Source: Cerrena zonata
Lineage: Eukaryota; Basidiomycota; Agaricomycetes; Polyporales; Cerrenaceae
DNA length: 64,000 nt
Reading direction: 5' to 3'
NCBI GenBank assembly: GCA_038087015.1
Contig: JASBNA010000043.1
Span: forward strand, 186,001-250,000
Shown here in pieces: positions 40,617 through 51,738 of the stretch. A program made the position numbers and the translations under genes. Below the pieces are notes generated by a model. That model worked only from the letters and a program-made list of their open reading frames with translations. It did not search any database and was not told where the DNA came from. How positions within the stretch are numbered: the stretch's first letter is position 1; every line of letters begins with the position of its first letter.

Positions 40617-41450
40617 CTATTTTGACTTAGAGCTACTATCCATTTGGCTATCCTTTTCTTTATTGTCCTTCTTATTCTTTTTCGATGCTATTGGGGCAGA
40701 GGTGGCTAAAACCTTCAAGGCTGGTTTGTGGAACAATGGTCGAAGATTTTCAGGATTGTCAAAGAGGCTTTCTAACCAAGGAACTTTTACGTCAGTTATG
40801 TTGGACTCTATCATATTGTACAAAGATCCAGCTTCCTGTACATTTTCTGTCATACCTATTATAGAAGTATTCGGTATCTTAAGGGAATCTGATAGCCTAT
40901 TCATTGCACCTTTTGGTAACTCAACCAATTTCACACGGTCCTCTGCTGACTTGGAAGCAGTGAAGGCTAGAGTAGGAAATGATTGTATAAGAAGGGGTGG
41001 ACGAATATCTGATTTGGCAACAAACACATATTTAATATAAGCCTTTTTGATGGTACTATCTGATTCTTTGTGCTTTTTGATGTTTTTAAGCTTCATCCTG
41101 TGTACTGATGCCTGTTCTTCTAGTGCTTTTACTGTAGAATTGAACCCAATGGTCATCTCGGAGGCTATTGACGGTTGGTCAGGGAGTAATCCCCTATCTT
41201 TGTCTACCGATTTACTTTTCGACTCTTTCAATGCCTCGTTAAACCTTCCGAGGGGAGAGAGATGCAGACATAGAAGCTGTTCTATATTAGTTGCATCTTG
41301 CGGTCTGACTTCTGGCCAGAGGTTCGACTGTGTATATGGATTGTCAAGTATAGGTTTGAAGACCTGGCGTCTCTTTTGAGCTGCCTCCTTTAACGAGCCT
41401 TTAGAAGGGCCTCCTTTTTCTTTCGGCTTATCTGATTTCTCTGTATTCAT
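40617..41450 (-). CDS. POP3: RNase P / RNase MRP subunit Pop3
   Basis: Protein subunit of nuclear RNase P and MRP, which process pre-tRNA and pre-rRNA. The 277-residue product has the family start RRQVFKPILDNPYTQSNLWPEV, a central L7Ae-like region (VFVAKSDIRPPLLIQSFPTL, VKLVELPKGAMNRLSDSL), VPWLESLFDNP, and the tail LKVLATSAPIASKKNKKD, all as in yeast Pop3. The gap to RFC4 (158 bp) has a Rap1-like GTGTACGGGTT at 40596-40606. Confidence 0.88.
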   Translation of the reverse strand: MNTEKSDKPKEKGGPSKGSLKEAAQKRRQVFKPILDNPYTQSNLWPEVRPQDATNIEQLLCLHLSPLGRFNEALKESKSKSVDKDRGLLPDQPSIASEMTIGFNSTVKALEEQASVHRMKLKNIKKHKESDSTIKKAYIKYVFVAKSDIRPPLLIQSFPTLAFTASKSAEDRVKLVELPKGAMNRLSDSLKIPNTSIIGMTENVQEAGSLYNMIESNITDVKVPWLESLFDNPENLRPLFHKPALKVLATSAPIASKKNKKDNKEKDSQMDSSSKSK

Positions 41451-41731
41451 GGCCGTCTAATTAATATGAAGTGAGGTTTGTAAGATAGTGAATTTTCGAT
41501 GATCTTCAAAAACGCACAAGAAAAAAAAATTGATAGAACTTCAAATTTTCAGATCCAAACGATAATGAAGGCTACGTTACAAGTAAAAATTTTATATGGT
41601 TTTTATTTAAAAAGTGGCACCCATTCTATAGAACATTTGGCAACAAATAGACGGTTTCCTGATTGAAGCGTATAAAATAAAATACAATTTTTTAAAAAGA
41701 AAGAAAAAATATTATAAGAATCGAAAAACAA

Positions 41732-44700
41732 TCACTTATCCTCTTTTTTCTCGTTTGATTCAGGAGAGTACAGAGGAGATTTAGGAGCATAAGATGGCGA
41801 GGTTGGAGAATAGCTTGGTGAAGTTGGTGAATATTGAGGTGAAGTTGGTGAATATGATGGGGAGGTCGGTGAATATGATGGGGAGGTTGGCGAATACTGT
41901 GGGGAGGTTGGTGAGTATGATGGTGAAGTTGGTGAGTATGATGGTGAAGTTGGTGAATAGCTTGGGGAGGTTGGTGAATAACTTGGTGAGGTGGGTGAGT
42001 ATGATGGAGATGTAGGGGAATAACTTGGTGAGGTAGGTGAGTATGATGGTGAGGTTGGTGAATAACTTGGCGAAGTTGGTGAATAACTTGGCGAAGTTGG
42101 TGAATAGCTTGGCGAAGTTGGTGAGTATGAAGGGGAAGTTGGTGAGTATGATGGAGAAGTTGGTGAGTATGATGGGGAAGTTGGTGAATAACTTGGTGAG
42201 GTTGGTGAGTATGATGGTGATGTAGGAGAGTATGATGGTGATGTAGGCGAGTATGATGGTGATGTAGGGGAGTATGATGGTGAAGTTGGTGAATAGGTTG
42301 GGGAAGTAGGGGAATAACTTGGAGAAGTAGGAGAATAAGTAGGAGAGGCACCACCATAAGTTGGAGAAGAAACACCATAAGAGAATGGCGACGTTGGAGA
42401 AGGAGAAGTTGGTTGACCACCGTAGGATGTAAGAGATCCTGATCCATCTGAAATTGAAGCAGTATGGATTGGTGAGAATCCAGCACCTTCTTCGAATTGA
42501 ATATTATCATCTTCCATTTCATATTCTCTGTATGGAGTTGCTCCACCATCATCATAAGCACCAGCTTCGGCAGCATCAGATGCAACAGCAACATTAGAGC
42601 TCGCCAGTTGTAACATCTTATCATCAACCATTACATCGAAAGCACCAGTACCCAATGGAGCCATTTGACCCAACATCACATTCTCAGAAATACCACGGCA
42701 ATCATCAAGTTCTGCAGCTGCAGCTGCATCTAATAAGATTTCAACGGTTTCTTCGAAAGAACAACGCATCAAAGCACCAGTATCAGCTCTGTTAATACCA
42801 TGACGAGTAATAGCCATTAAGTGACCACGAGATGTCATAACATCGACTAATAAGGCCATATGACGGTAGTTAACATAAGAACCATCAAAAGCAATAACAT
42901 TAAGAATTTCTTTGAACAAAGCGTAACGAGTAGCTTCAATACCCAAAACTGAAAGAATTTCAATAAAATTGTTAGAGTATGTACGTGTAGCATCAACACC
43001 ATTAACAGCCATAACATCTGCCAAATTGACACCATCAGTTTCTAAGACCCATTCTTGACCTTGTTTAAATTCACCATCTGGACCAGGGGCACTGATTTTA
43101 TGTTGCATCATGAAAACCCTGGTAATGCCCGGAATACCACGTAAGGAAATAGTTTCCAACATGTGAGCTTCGACACGTTTCAAAATTTGATCTTCTTCGT
43201 GGTCTCCTTCTTCTTCTAATTTAGGATCACGGATAACACGACAACGAATAATCAATTTATCAGCAGTATCATCAGACCAGATAACGAACAAATCTTCACC
43301 AAAGTTTTGAGAAATTTTTTCAGCAACTTGTGCCATAGTTAACTGTTTATCCAACATTTTAGCACGATCTAATTCAAGACGAAGTAACCATGGAGATTGA
43401 TTTTCAATAGTTTCTTCAACCTTTTCATCTGGAATAGCGAAATATGCTTCAACAGTATCATAATCTTCTTCAATAACAGTACTTCTTGGATCAGGATCGT
43501 AAAAGATTTCAGTTGCTGAAGTAACATTCTTCAAGGTAGTATGTTCAATGGCTGATTGTACAACCTTAGCTTTTTCTATATCACCTGCAATTTCTGGATC
43601 TAAGTAAACTGTAAGAGCTGGAGTTTTGATATTTTTAGCAACGTTAAGAATTTCTTTAAGACGAGGAACACCCAAAGTAACATTCTTGGAAGAGACACCC
43701 GCATAATGGAAAGTATTCAAAGTCATTTGAGTAGCAGGTTCACCAATTGATTGAGCAGCGATAACACCAACCATTTCACCAGGATGAACAATAGATTTTT
43801 GGAACTGAGTTTCAATTTCACCTAAAACCCATTCGAAAGATATTCTACTCAATTTGAATTCTTCAATAACACGACGAGATGCTAATCTAGAACGTAATAA
43901 ACATTGGAATAAAAGAGTGGCATTTTCTTGAGCTTCTTTAACCAATTCAGATTTACCACGAATAACAAGAAGTTTAGTACAAAGGTCCTTAACACTTTCA
44001 ACGATTTCATCCAAGCGTAAATCAGAAGCCTTATGACGACCATTATGGAAAATTTGTTGAGCATTTTGAATAATACGACGTAAATTGACAGGTAATGGCC
44101 AATTATAATCACCATTGGTGAAACAAACTTCACGAAGGTAGCGACGATCATCTTGTAATTGTCTATATTCATCATCCAAAACTTTTTGCAATTTAACATC
44201 ACCTTTGATTTGTTTACCAGATTCCAATAAAGATTCAGCAATAGATCTAGATGGATCCAAAACATCAATACGATAACGTCTTTCAAAACTTTCATCGGAT
44301 CCAGGAATGGTATCAACCGATTGCTTTTCAACTTGAGTACCATCAATACCATCTTCCCCATAGACGAATTGAATGATATCACCCAAAGAATTTCTAGTTG
44401 TACCATCATAATGGACCATAATATCTTCCAAAGCCTTAACCAAACGACGTTGAATATAACCAGTTTCTGCAGTTTTAACTGCAGTATCGATAAGACCTTC
44501 TCTACCAGCCATAGCATGGAAAAAGAATTCTTGTGGAGTCAAACCTCTTAAGTATGAATTTTCAACGAAACCTTTTGATTCTGGAGAATAATCATCCTTA
44601 GTAAAATGAGGTAATGAACGATCAGCAAAACCGAAAGGAATACGCTTACCTTCAACAATTTGTTGTCCAACACAAGCAGACATTTGAGAAATATTAATAA

Positions 44701-47035
44701 AAGAACCTTTAGAACCAGAAGTAACCATCTGTTTAACATTATTCAAATCTTTTAAATTCATTTCTGCTGAACGACCAGCAGTATCACGAGCTTGATTCAA
44801 AACACGAGAGACATTATGTTCGAAAGATTCACGTAAAGTCATACCTGGTTCTGGGTCTAATTTATTACTTTGAGCATCCAAAATAATTTCTTGGACTTTA
44901 TCTTTGGCTTCTTGAATAGTAGTAGTGACAGTTCTCATAGTTTCAGAATCAGCGATAGTATCACCAATACCAATAGAAAACCCATTATGTAATAACCAAA
45001 AGTTAACAACTTTTTGGATGGCACTAAATAATTGAGCACAAACTTGAGAACCCTTTTCTCTCATAACTGTATGAATTAAACCACCACCGGTAGCACCGAC
45101 GGTTTTTTTATCAACTACACCAAACATAATTTCACCATCAACAATTAACATACCATTATCTTTCGGACTTAAAAGGTTTTTACCATCATCAAATCTTTGT
45201 AAATGAATACCTTTTGGAATTGCCATGGATAAAAGTTGTTTACCTGACCACAAAGGCTTTGGTTTAACAATTGCTGGAGGTGGAATTACACCATCCCAAT
45301 TTGGAATCCAATATAACATATTCATCACTTGATCATATTCAATAAAACTATCACGTAAAGTCATCTTACGAATACCACATAAAGTATCTTGAACAATACC
45401 CATAACTGGTTTATTTGACTGGGCGGAAACAATTTGTAGTGGGACGGCACAGATTTGAGATAATTCAGCTCTAGTTTCTGGAGATTGTGGAACATGTAAA
45501 TTCATTTCATCACCATCGAAATCGGCATTATAAGGAGAAGTAACTGATAAATTCAATCTGAAAGTAGAATATGGCATGACTTTAACTCTATGGGCCATCA
45601 TAGACATTTTATGTAAAGAAGGTTGACGATTGAATAAAACTGGATCATCGTCCATTAAATGACGTTCAACTTTCCAACCATATTGTAGAGCAATATCACC
45701 AGCTCTTTTATTATATCTCAAATCAATACGATCACCAGTATCTCTTATAACATATTTAGCCCCAGGATGCTCATTTGGACCATTACGGACATACTCAGTT
45801 AATTTATGAATATTATAAGGAGTAACAATTTCAGGATAAGATAAAGTTCTTGCAATAGAGATTGGAACACCAACTTGATCTAAATCAAGATTTGGATCAC
45901 CCGAAATAACCGTACGAGCTGAAAAATCGACACGCTTACCCATAAGATTACCTCTTAATCTACCTTCTTTACCCTTCAATCTAGCTCTGATAGATTTAAT
46001 TGGACGACCAGTTTTTTGAAGAGCTTGAGGTTGACCTGCAATATCGTTATCCATATATGTAGCCACATGGAATTGTAATAAAGCTTCGAATTCACTGATG
46101 ACATGTTGAGGAGAACCATCCATTTCTAATCTTTGTACATTAATATTTGCTTTTATAACATCCGCCAATTTGAAAGTCAAATCATCTTCACCTCTGGCAG
46201 TATCATTAAAAGCAATTGAAGGTCTAACTGGAGGTGGAGGAACTGGTAAAACTGTTATTAACATCCATTCGGGTCTGGCATAATCTTCATTAAAACCTAA
46301 CTTGAAACAATCTTCCGAACTTATATGTTTGAAAACACTTAAAATTTCTGCAGGAGTTAATAAACGACGTTCAGGTTGTTCATTTTCTTCGAAATTTTTA
46401 TTTTGTTTCCAGGTACCCCATAATTTTAAACCATCTCTACGAACAGTAGGTTGGGTGTGACCACATCCACCTCTTCCGGTTGGTTCTATACCTTTTTGTT
46501 GATCTTCCTCACTAACTGTATCGGCTTCACAAATCATTTTAGTTTTACAAACATTCCAAACGGCATTAAATCTTTTTTTAGGATCTCTTATTTTGATGGC
46601 TTGAGCCATTAAAGGATTTGTTTCATCGAGTAAAAGTTTACCACAGTGCATACAAATACATTCACAAACTTTTTTAATTTTCGCAATGAAACCGATATGG
46701 AAAACTGGTTTAGCCAATTCAATATGACCAAAATGACCAGGACATTCAGCCATATCTTCACTACAAGTTTGACATTTGAAGTTACGGTCAATAGAACCTA
46801 ATCTAGGGTCATTTAAACCACCATCCCTTGGCTTTTTAGTTGTTTGATCCATTGTTTCAGGATATTCAATCTTAGCGACTGAAACGGCACGAACTTCTTC
46901 TGGAGACAAAAGCCCAAATTGAACCTAGTATAATTAGTTAGTATTCATGTTTTTGCAAAAAAAGAAGAAAAAAGTTATACTTACTTCTTTAACTGCACGA
47001 AGTGGTGCACTTGAATATGGAAATTGACGACTCAT
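41732..47035 (-). CDS. RPO21: RNA polymerase II largest subunit Rpb1
   Basis: Catalytic subunit of RNA polymerase II. Exon 1 (46985-47035) encodes [17 protein letters not shown]; exon 2 (41732-46924) continues [13 protein letters not shown]. The total is 1747 residues. The zinc-binding clamp ([21 protein letters not shown]), the magnesium-binding [12 protein letters not shown] loop, funnel, bridge helix and trigger-loop region ([26 protein letters not shown]) are all intact. The C-terminal domain has about 26 heptads, nearly all YSPTSPS, with a few Q/T substitutions at position 7, ending [12 protein letters not shown]. The 5.2-kb gene has no frameshift, which matters when judging the broken genes elsewhere. 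Open frames opposite the CTD (His- or Val/Met-rich) are by-products of the 21-bp repeat. Confidence 0.98.
41780..42345 (-). repeat. 21-bp heptad repeats of the Rpb1 CTD
   Basis: About 26 tandem 21-bp units encoding YSPTSPS. Neighbouring copies differ only at synonymous sites (for example TAT/TAC and TCA/TCC/TCT choices), and some adjacent units are identical, indicating recent copy turnover within a fixed protein sequence. Confidence 0.9.
46925..46984 (-). other. Spliceosomal intron in RPO21
   Basis: A 60-nt intron 17 codons after the ATG: donor GTAAGT (46984), perfect TACTAAC branch point (plus-strand 46937-46943), acceptor TAG. Removal joins E17 to V18 in phase 0, giving the conserved Rpb1 start. 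Confidence 0.95.
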
Positions 47036-47967
47036 GATTAATAATATATAATACTGTTAATAAATAACACGGAGGAAATTGATATGTATATGGATTAATA
47101 ACCTCTTTTAAGAAATGAAACGTTTAAATATAAATACAAGGGGATTTTTTTTATTTTGGATGAATTTTGTTTTTTATGAAAAAAAATTTGTTGTTTTTTT
47201 TTTAGGGATTTTTATTTGCTTTAGGACTATTAAAGTTTATAGAAAGCGAAAACTTTCAATGATTTCGAGCACGAAAGGAACCACAAATGAGCTAGAAAGC
47301 TTTTCTAAGATGGATTATTGGTTTCTGTTTAAAGTTTTTCGTTAATTTCAAGTTTTTATTTTTTTTTTTTTTTTCAAATTGAAAATCAGAAAAAAAATCA
47401 ATCAGATTATCTTATCTCTATAGTTCTGGGTTATCCGAGGCGGTCAAATGAATGAGTACCTTGCTTTTATCTATCAGGAAACTTTTTATGCAAAGCGGAG
47501 CTAATTATAGATGGTGATGATAAATCAAGTTGAAATTTTTCAAACTAGAATTGGATTAATAAAACGTCGAGATTTCTGAACTAAATAATCACAAACGAAT
47601 ACGTAACGTTGTTGGAATATCTAGGATCTCGCTGATAGAGGATAGATGGATGGGGATGGGGATGGGTTGAACGGTTGTGGGGGAACGATATGTGTGTTGA
47701 TTCAAAAAGTATTAAGTAGTAATTACTGGGTTTTAGGTGTTTTGATATTTCTCTTACGATTACAAACTTGAAAAAAAAATGTACTGAGCAAGCAGTGTTG
47801 GGCAACGCACGCCCGAGTGGCGTTAAAAAGTGCCACTATTTACTTCGCACGTGCGTATATCTGAGCACCAGGGAAAACCACCGGGATCTACATCCGTACA
47901 CCAGATATCAAAGAATGGCTGCTAAAAATCTCAGTTTTAACTAAAGAAACAGTATAAATGGAGCAGA
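47036..47967. other. Intergenic region RPB1 promoter / transporter 3' side
   Basis: About 930 bp. Contains T-runs near RPB1, a CACGTG palindrome in GCACGTGC near 47849, and at 47890-47902 ACATCCGTACACC, which is the reverse complement of the Candida telomere-repeat core GGTGTACGGATGT. No gene seen; the 74-codon open frame at 47581-47805 is unsupported. Confidence 0.55.
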
Positions 47968-49617
47968 TTAGGTATTTAGTTTGGTTGGTGGGTCTTCCAA
48001 GTACTGCTGGGCTGCAGGAGCATCTATTTGGCAAGACTTGAACTTCCGTGCTGGCACGTTGTTGTTGAAAAGGTAATCGATTTCGTAAAAAGTTCGATCT
48101 TTTGTTTCCGGTAAGTCAAAGTAGGACCAAGTGAAGGCCAAAAGAGCAAATCCGCCCCAGAAGAAGCCCAGTTTGGCGCCCCAGTTCCATGCAGAAGGAT
48201 TGAGCATGTAAGGGTTGATTAAAGAAGTGAAGATACCGGCAATGTTATAAGTGTTTCTGGCAATGATGATTGTTTTCACCCGAAGCACCGTACTGGGGAT
48301 TTCGGCAACGATCGTGTAGGTGAGAGGCCCAATCGAAGTATTGTAGCAGTACGTGTATACCAAAAGCAACGAGCCGATTGCCCATGGAGCGTTTTCATTG
48401 GAAGAGCAGGCAATCCCACCGATAGTCATGAGTAGTAAGAATAACGATACCAATCCGTACGAGTAAATTTGGAACCTGCCGTACCTCTGGGATACAACCC
48501 AACTGGTCAAGGTGCCCAAGATCCCTAGTATGTACTGGATGATAGAAAACGTGTATGCATTATCGGTCGAAAGACCGGCTTGGATGTAGAAATAGCTAGA
48601 GTAGCCAATTAGGGCCGACCCAGAAAGGTTCTGGAACATCCAAGTACAAGCGGATATTCTAGTTCTTCTCGAGTTTGGACTTCTAAAACAGTCGGCATAC
48701 GTGTCGTTTGCACCCGCTTCTTCCTCTTTCAAAGTCATTTGAATTTTCTTCACCATTGCATCAGCAAGATGCCGCTTGTGGCTTTCTTCAATCGAGATCA
48801 ATCGAAGGAGCGACTTTTCGGCTTCCTCCAACCGGCCGTTTTTAACTAGCCACCAAGGGCTTTCCGGACAAAATAGCACCGCAACAAAGATCGGGACCGG
48901 CCAGACCCACTGGATGGCAAAGGGCACCTTGAAACATAGCTCAGAGTCTCCGTTGACAAACCCACGCAACACTCCGCTCAGAATCAACTGGCCAATGGTC
49001 CAGCACACATTTATCCAGCTGGTCAAGTACACCCGAAGCACCATGGGACAGAACTCCACCGCCAAAGCGGTGGAAATGGCCTGGAACGTCCCCAACGGGA
49101 ACCCCAAAAGAATCATCGATACCAAAAGCATCTGGATGGATACCGCAAAATAAAGAACGAATATAAACCCAACCAACACCACCAACGCCGCCAACATCAC
49201 CTTCCTGTTGCCCCATCTCCCTATGAGCCACCCGCTCACACTCAACCCAAGTAGCGTGCCAACATTGATGGCCATGTTGATCGACGTCTGCCATTTGGCA
49301 GGAATCTCGTACCTCAGGGAAGCTTCATAATACTCGCCGTACTTTTTGGCAAACGCCGGGAACCCATAAAGCGAGTTCATCAAATTGGTATCGTACCCTT
49401 CCATGATTATCGCGCTGGACACCACCAAAGACCACATCACCGCCTTGGGGAACATGCTCAACCCTTGTTTCAAAGACATACATTTCTCGTCCCGTTCATT
49501 TCTCCTGGCGGAATCGAGAAACTGGCAAACATACTCACCGACGTTATCCCCCAACGACTTCTCATCCGGCGCCCTTTGCACAAAGTCCTCGCGGTCCTCC
49601 ACATGTACCACACCCAT
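47968..49617 (-). CDS. Maltose/alpha-glucoside-type sugar:H+ symporter
   Basis: Major-facilitator sugar transporter of 549 residues with twelve predicted membrane segments. It has the MFS sugar motifs GRWGNRK after TM2-3, PESPWWLV before the central loop and PETKDRT near the C-terminus, plus the MAL-family GYDTNLMNSLYGFPAF in TM1. The divergent maltase neighbour supports maltose uptake; related proteins also take other alpha-glucosides, so the substrate range is open. Codons end in G/C far more often than in neighbouring genes, yet CTG is nearly absent. One CTG (48979-48981, codon 213) sits at the alanine/serine position of the family motif GQLIxSGV, consistent with CTG = Ser. Confidence 0.85.
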   Translation of the reverse strand: MGVVHVEDREDFVQRAPDEKSLGDNVGEYVCQFLDSARRNERDEKCMSLKQGLSMFPKAVMWSLVVSSAIIMEGYDTNLMNSLYGFPAFAKKYGEYYEASLRYEIPAKWQTSINMAINVGTLLGLSVSGWLIGRWGNRKVMLAALVVLVGFIFVLYFAVSIQMLLVSMILLGFPLGTFQAISTALAVEFCPMVLRVYLTSWINVCWTIGQLILSGVLRGFVNGDSELCFKVPFAIQWVWPVPIFVAVLFCPESPWWLVKNGRLEEAEKSLLRLISIEESHKRHLADAMVKKIQMTLKEEEAGANDTYADCFRSPNSRRTRISACTWMFQNLSGSALIGYSSYFYIQAGLSTDNAYTFSIIQYILGILGTLTSWVVSQRYGRFQIYSYGLVSLFLLLMTIGGIACSSNENAPWAIGSLLLVYTYCYNTSIGPLTYTIVAEIPSTVLRVKTIIIARNTYNIAGIFTSLINPYMLNPSAWNWGAKLGFFWGGFALLAFTWSYFDLPETKDRTFYEIDYLFNNNVPARKFKSCQIDAPAAQQYLEDPPTKLNT

Positions 49618-49883
49618 CGCTTGCTTCTAAAGAGCCAAGTTGTTGATAATATGGTGTTCAGCTCGTAAAATCATCGGAATATCCACTGAGTCCCCGCGAG
49701 GTGAAGAAACAAAGAGATTCGATTGAATTTTGCGAGCATTGGAGCATTTGCGAGCATTGGCTCGAGCATTGGAAAATGTGGGGGGAGATTTAATCCCTTG
49801 AGCTTTGGCTGAAAAATTGTATATAAAGACCGGGGGTTGGACGAATAAGTAAGGTTAAAGGGCCAAACAAACAAGTATTAACG
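49618..49883. promoter_or_regulatory. Divergent transporter/maltase promoter
   Basis: 266 bp shared by the two genes, as in Saccharomyces MAL loci. Visible elements are three copies of CGAGCATTGG (49733-49742, 49751-49760, 49763-49772), a perfect Mig1 consensus AAAATGTGGGG (49773-49783) directly after the last copy, and TATATAAA (49820-49827) about 57 bp before the maltase ATG. The layout suggests activator sites next to a glucose-repression site. The activator that might read CGAGCATTGG is not known. Confidence 0.65.
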
Positions 49884-51590
49884 ATGACAGTAGAACAGAA
49901 ATGGTGGAAAGACGCTTCAATTTATCAAATTTGGCCCGCTTCGTATAAGGATTCGAACGGAGACGGGGTAGGGGATATTCCTGGGATCATATCTAGCTTG
50001 GATTACGTGAAATCGTTGGGGGTTGATGTTATTTGGTTGTCGCCAATGTATGATTCGCCCCAGGATGATATGGGCTACGATATCAGTGATTATGAGAAGG
50101 TTTATCCCAAGTACGGGACTTTGAAAGATATGGATGAATTGATTAGCCAGGTGCATAAGAGAGGGATGCGGTTGATTTTGGATTTGGTTATTAATCATAC
50201 TTCTTCGGAACACCAGTGGTTTCAGGAGTCGAGATCTTCTAAAACCAACCCCAAGAGAAACTGGTATATTTGGAAACCTCCAAGATACGACGAGCACGGG
50301 AATAGACATCCTCCTAACAACTGGGGGTCCTATTTTTCCGGGAGTGCTTGGACTTATGACGAATTAACTGATGAATACTACTTACATCTTTTCGCTGAGA
50401 GACAACCGGATTTGAATTGGGAACTGGAAGAAACTAGAAAAGAAATCTATAGATCAGCAGTTAGTTTTTGGTTTGAAAAGGGAATTGATGGTTTCAGAAT
50501 CGATACTGCTGGGATGTATTCTAAGGTTCAAACTTTCCCCGATGCTCCGATTGTGTTCCCCGATACTGAATGGCAGCCATGTAAGGAATTCCATCAAAGT
50601 GGACCAAGGATCCATGAATTCCATCGTGAATTATACGACCAGGTTTTCTCCAAGTATGACGCCATGTCCGTGGGTGAAGTTGGCCATTCGACCCGGGAAG
50701 ACGCTTTGAAATACGTTGGTGCCCACCGTAAGGAAATGAATATGATGTTTTTATTTGATATGGTGGAAGTGGGTGCCGATCCCGCTGATAGATTTAGATA
50801 TAAAGGTTTTGATCTAACTGATTTTAAAAAAGTGGTCAAATCCCAATGTGAATTCACAGAGGGTACTGATGCTTGGTCCACTGTTTTCAATGAAAACCAT
50901 GACCAACCTAGATCAATCACTCGTTTTGCCAATGATTCTCCTAAAACCAGAGTAAAATCAGGTAAATTATTAACTTTACTTCAAACTTCTTTAACTGGTA
51001 CTTTATTCATCTATCAAGGTCAAGAAATTGGTATGACCAATATCCCAAGATCCTGGTCCATCGACGATTATTTGGATATAAACTCTATCAATTACTATAA
51101 ACAGTTCAAGGAAAAATATGGTGATGATAAAGAAAAATTAGAAAAATTAATGGATAACATTAATTTATTAGCTAGAGATAATGCCAGAACCCCAGTTCAA
51201 TGGGATTCGTCCGATAACGCTGGCTTTACCACCGGTACTCCTTGGATGAAAGTTAATGATAATTATAAAGAAATTAACGTTGCTTCTCAAGTTAATGATC
51301 CAAATTCGTTATTTTCATTCTGGCAAAAATCTTTGGCTCTTAGAAGAAAGTATAAAGAGCTTTTTGTTTATGGTTCATTTGAAATTTTGGACTTTGCAAA
51401 TAAGAAAACTTTTACTTTCCTTAAGAAAAATGGTGATCAAAAGGCTTATATTGTCTTAAACTTTGCTAATGAATCAATTAAATTCGAAAAATTAGTAGAC
51501 GAAGAATTAAAATTGATTAACTCTAATGTTGATCAGGTCGATGAAACTACTTTGACTCCTTATGAAGGAAGAGTCTACTTAGTTAACTAA
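49884..51590 (+). CDS. Maltase / alpha-glucosidase, GH13
   Basis: Hydrolyses maltose and related alpha-glucosides in the cytosol. The 568-residue product is a complete GH13 oligo-1,6-glucosidase/maltase-type enzyme. The catalytic triad is nucleophile Asp207 in GFRIDTAGM, acid/base Glu265 in VGEVGH and Asp340 in NENHDQPR. The residue after the nucleophile is Thr208, the maltase-type residue (isomaltases have Val there), although Thr-bearing enzymes of some yeasts act on both maltose and isomaltose. Codons are G/C-rich in the 5' half and AT-rich in the 3' half, like the neighbouring genes, so the locus has mixed composition. Confidence 0.9.
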   Translation: MTVEQKWWKDASIYQIWPASYKDSNGDGVGDIPGIISSLDYVKSLGVDVIWLSPMYDSPQDDMGYDISDYEKVYPKYGTLKDMDELISQVHKRGMRLILDLVINHTSSEHQWFQESRSSKTNPKRNWYIWKPPRYDEHGNRHPPNNWGSYFSGSAWTYDELTDEYYLHLFAERQPDLNWELEETRKEIYRSAVSFWFEKGIDGFRIDTAGMYSKVQTFPDAPIVFPDTEWQPCKEFHQSGPRIHEFHRELYDQVFSKYDAMSVGEVGHSTREDALKYVGAHRKEMNMMFLFDMVEVGADPADRFRYKGFDLTDFKKVVKSQCEFTEGTDAWSTVFNENHDQPRSITRFANDSPKTRVKSGKLLTLLQTSLTGTLFIYQGQEIGMTNIPRSWSIDDYLDINSINYYKQFKEKYGDDKEKLEKLMDNINLLARDNARTPVQWDSSDNAGFTTGTPWMKVNDNYKEINVASQVNDPNSLFSFWQKSLALRRKYKELFVYGSFEILDFANKKTFTFLKKNGDQKAYIVLNFANESIKFEKLVDEELKLINSNVDQVDETTLTPYEGRVYLVN

Positions 51591-51738
51591 ATAAGTTTTC
51601 ATTATGTGTAAAATATATAAAAATACATAAAAAGTCAAATACATAATAACATTTTCATATTAATAAATTTTCAATATTTAAAAGAATGCAATTTTTTTAA
51701 ACTAAGTGAAAGGAAATCGATTTATCTAAAATTGAAAA

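Noticed and set aside
41692..42627. 311-codon His/Leu/Gln-rich open frame on the minus strand
   Set aside because: Alternative frame of the Rpb1 CTD repeats; monotonous composition with no independent gene character.
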